Below are positions 5,757-6,074 of a stretch of 6,074 nt of DNA, one piece after another. Below the pieces are notes generated by a model. The model did not search any database, was not told where the DNA came from, and saw only the letters and a list, made by a program, of their open reading frames with translations. The position numbers were made by a program, and so were the translations under genes. The stretch covers positions 1-6,074 of the forward strand of contig JACZQL010000095.1 in the NCBI GenBank assembly GCA_022545745.1. The letters run 5' to 3'. The DNA comes from Deltaproteobacteria bacterium. Lineage in GTDB: Bacteria > Desulfobacterota_B > Binatia > UBA9968. The first letter of the stretch is position 1; each line of letters opens with the position of its first letter.

Positions 5757-5978
5757 CTATTCTTCTAGCTTCTCATCCCTCAAAGCCTCAAGCAGTCTAC
5801 CCTTCGTGCCGGTGAATCCGGCCATGCTGCGGATATATTCGTCAGTGATAGGCCTTATGACTATTTCCCCGTCCCGCTCGTATAGGCAGACCTGGGTCCC
5901 CCTCTTAATGCCCAGCCTGTCCCGAAGCCGGGATGGAATGGTCAATTGACCCTTCGTTGTTACAATTGATTTTTGCAT
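5757..5978 (-). CDS. AbrB/MazE/SpoVT-family antitoxin or transcription regulator
   Basis: The product has 73 residues. The N-terminal half is a swapped-hairpin AbrB DNA-binding domain, with the pattern VTTKGQLTIPSRLRDRLGIK (residues 6-25), then GTQVCLYERDGEIVIRPI to about residue 44. Family members bind DNA as dimers. As type II antitoxins (VapB, MazE) they use the C-terminal tail to neutralise a toxin, and here the charged tail (about 45-73, RLLEALRDEKLEE) would be that segment. The ATG at 5978 gives the normal N-terminus. The frame stays open further upstream to 6065, but that part has no domain and is proline/histidine-rich, so I excluded it. The ribosome site is weak (AGGGCG). A VapC/PIN toxin would usually follow at once, yet no PIN-like frame is found in the next 230 bases. 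It may be an orphan, or its partner may lie upstream beyond the window edge. Confidence 0.85.
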   Translation of the reverse strand: MQKSIVTTKGQLTIPSRLRDRLGIKRGTQVCLYERDGEIVIRPITDEYIRSMAGFTGTKGRLLEALRDEKLEE

Positions 5979-6023
5979 CGGAACGCCCTGATGTCCGCAA
6001 TTCTCTCTTGGGACCAGCGGGGG

Positions 6024-6035
6024 GTATCTCAAGGG
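6024..6035. repeat. Direct repeat copy 2 (GTATCTCAAGGG)
   Basis: Partner of 5743-5754. It lies upstream of the AbrB-type start, where autoregulatory operators of antitoxin genes usually sit, so it could be a binding site. The exact match alone is not strong evidence. Confidence 0.35.
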
Positions 6036-6074
6036 GTGTGAGCCCTCATTCCCATACCGTCTCAACCCACCCCC

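Noticed and set aside
5444..6058. 11-bp inverted pair GGTATGGGAAT (5444-5454) and ATTCCCATACC (6048-6058), considered as mobile element ends
   Set aside because: One copy lies inside the small membrane protein gene, there is no transposase between them, and a match of this length at this distance is expected by chance.
5979..6065. N-terminal extension of the AbrB-type protein to an upstream ATG
   Set aside because: The extra 29 residues show no domain, and family members start right before the VTTKGQ strand, as the ATG at 5978 does.

Overview
The window reads as part of a bacterial chromosome, probably from a Gram-negative anaerobe-like lineage such as Desulfobacterota (the former Deltaproteobacteria). 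That placement rests only on the general look of the isoleucyl-tRNA synthetase and the ileS-lspA order, so it is tentative. Coding density in the middle is normal, while both ends are fragmentary. The short length, the window starting inside a gene, and a mixed first 300 bases would also fit a whole metagenomic or single-cell contig.

Layout: bases 1 to about 183 encode an internal piece of succinyl-CoA ligase alpha subunit (sucD-like) on the plus strand. At 160-183 this switches to an antisense 47-residue piece of an AMP-dependent acyl-CoA synthetase (300 down to 160). Neither gene is complete, so this is an inverted junction, natural or artefactual. Bases 301-600 are AT-richer, hold no convincing gene, and end in a possible terminator. 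A small HExxH putative zinc metallopeptidase (640-1035) follows.

The core is a plus-strand operon. ileS (1086-3998) overlaps lspA (3995-4495) through a TTGA stop/start, and 37 bases later comes a classical short-chain dehydrogenase (4533-5294) with a strong Shine-Dalgarno site. IleS charges tRNA-Ile and LspA removes signal peptides from prolipoproteins, a very common pairing. The dehydrogenase is metabolically unrelated and its substrate is unknown.

The last 780 bases run on the minus strand. A 56-residue membrane protein gene (5344-5514) has an excellent ribosome binding site. Upstream of it lie a candidate promoter, an inverted repeat and a perfect 16-bp palindrome. An AbrB/MazE-type DNA-binding antitoxin gene (5757-5978) follows, with no toxin visible after it. 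I see no CRISPR array, RNA gene, complete mobile element or convincing new multi-gene system. The items most worth a second look are the hidden small membrane protein, the 16-bp palindrome, the HExxH protein and the inverted junction near the left end.
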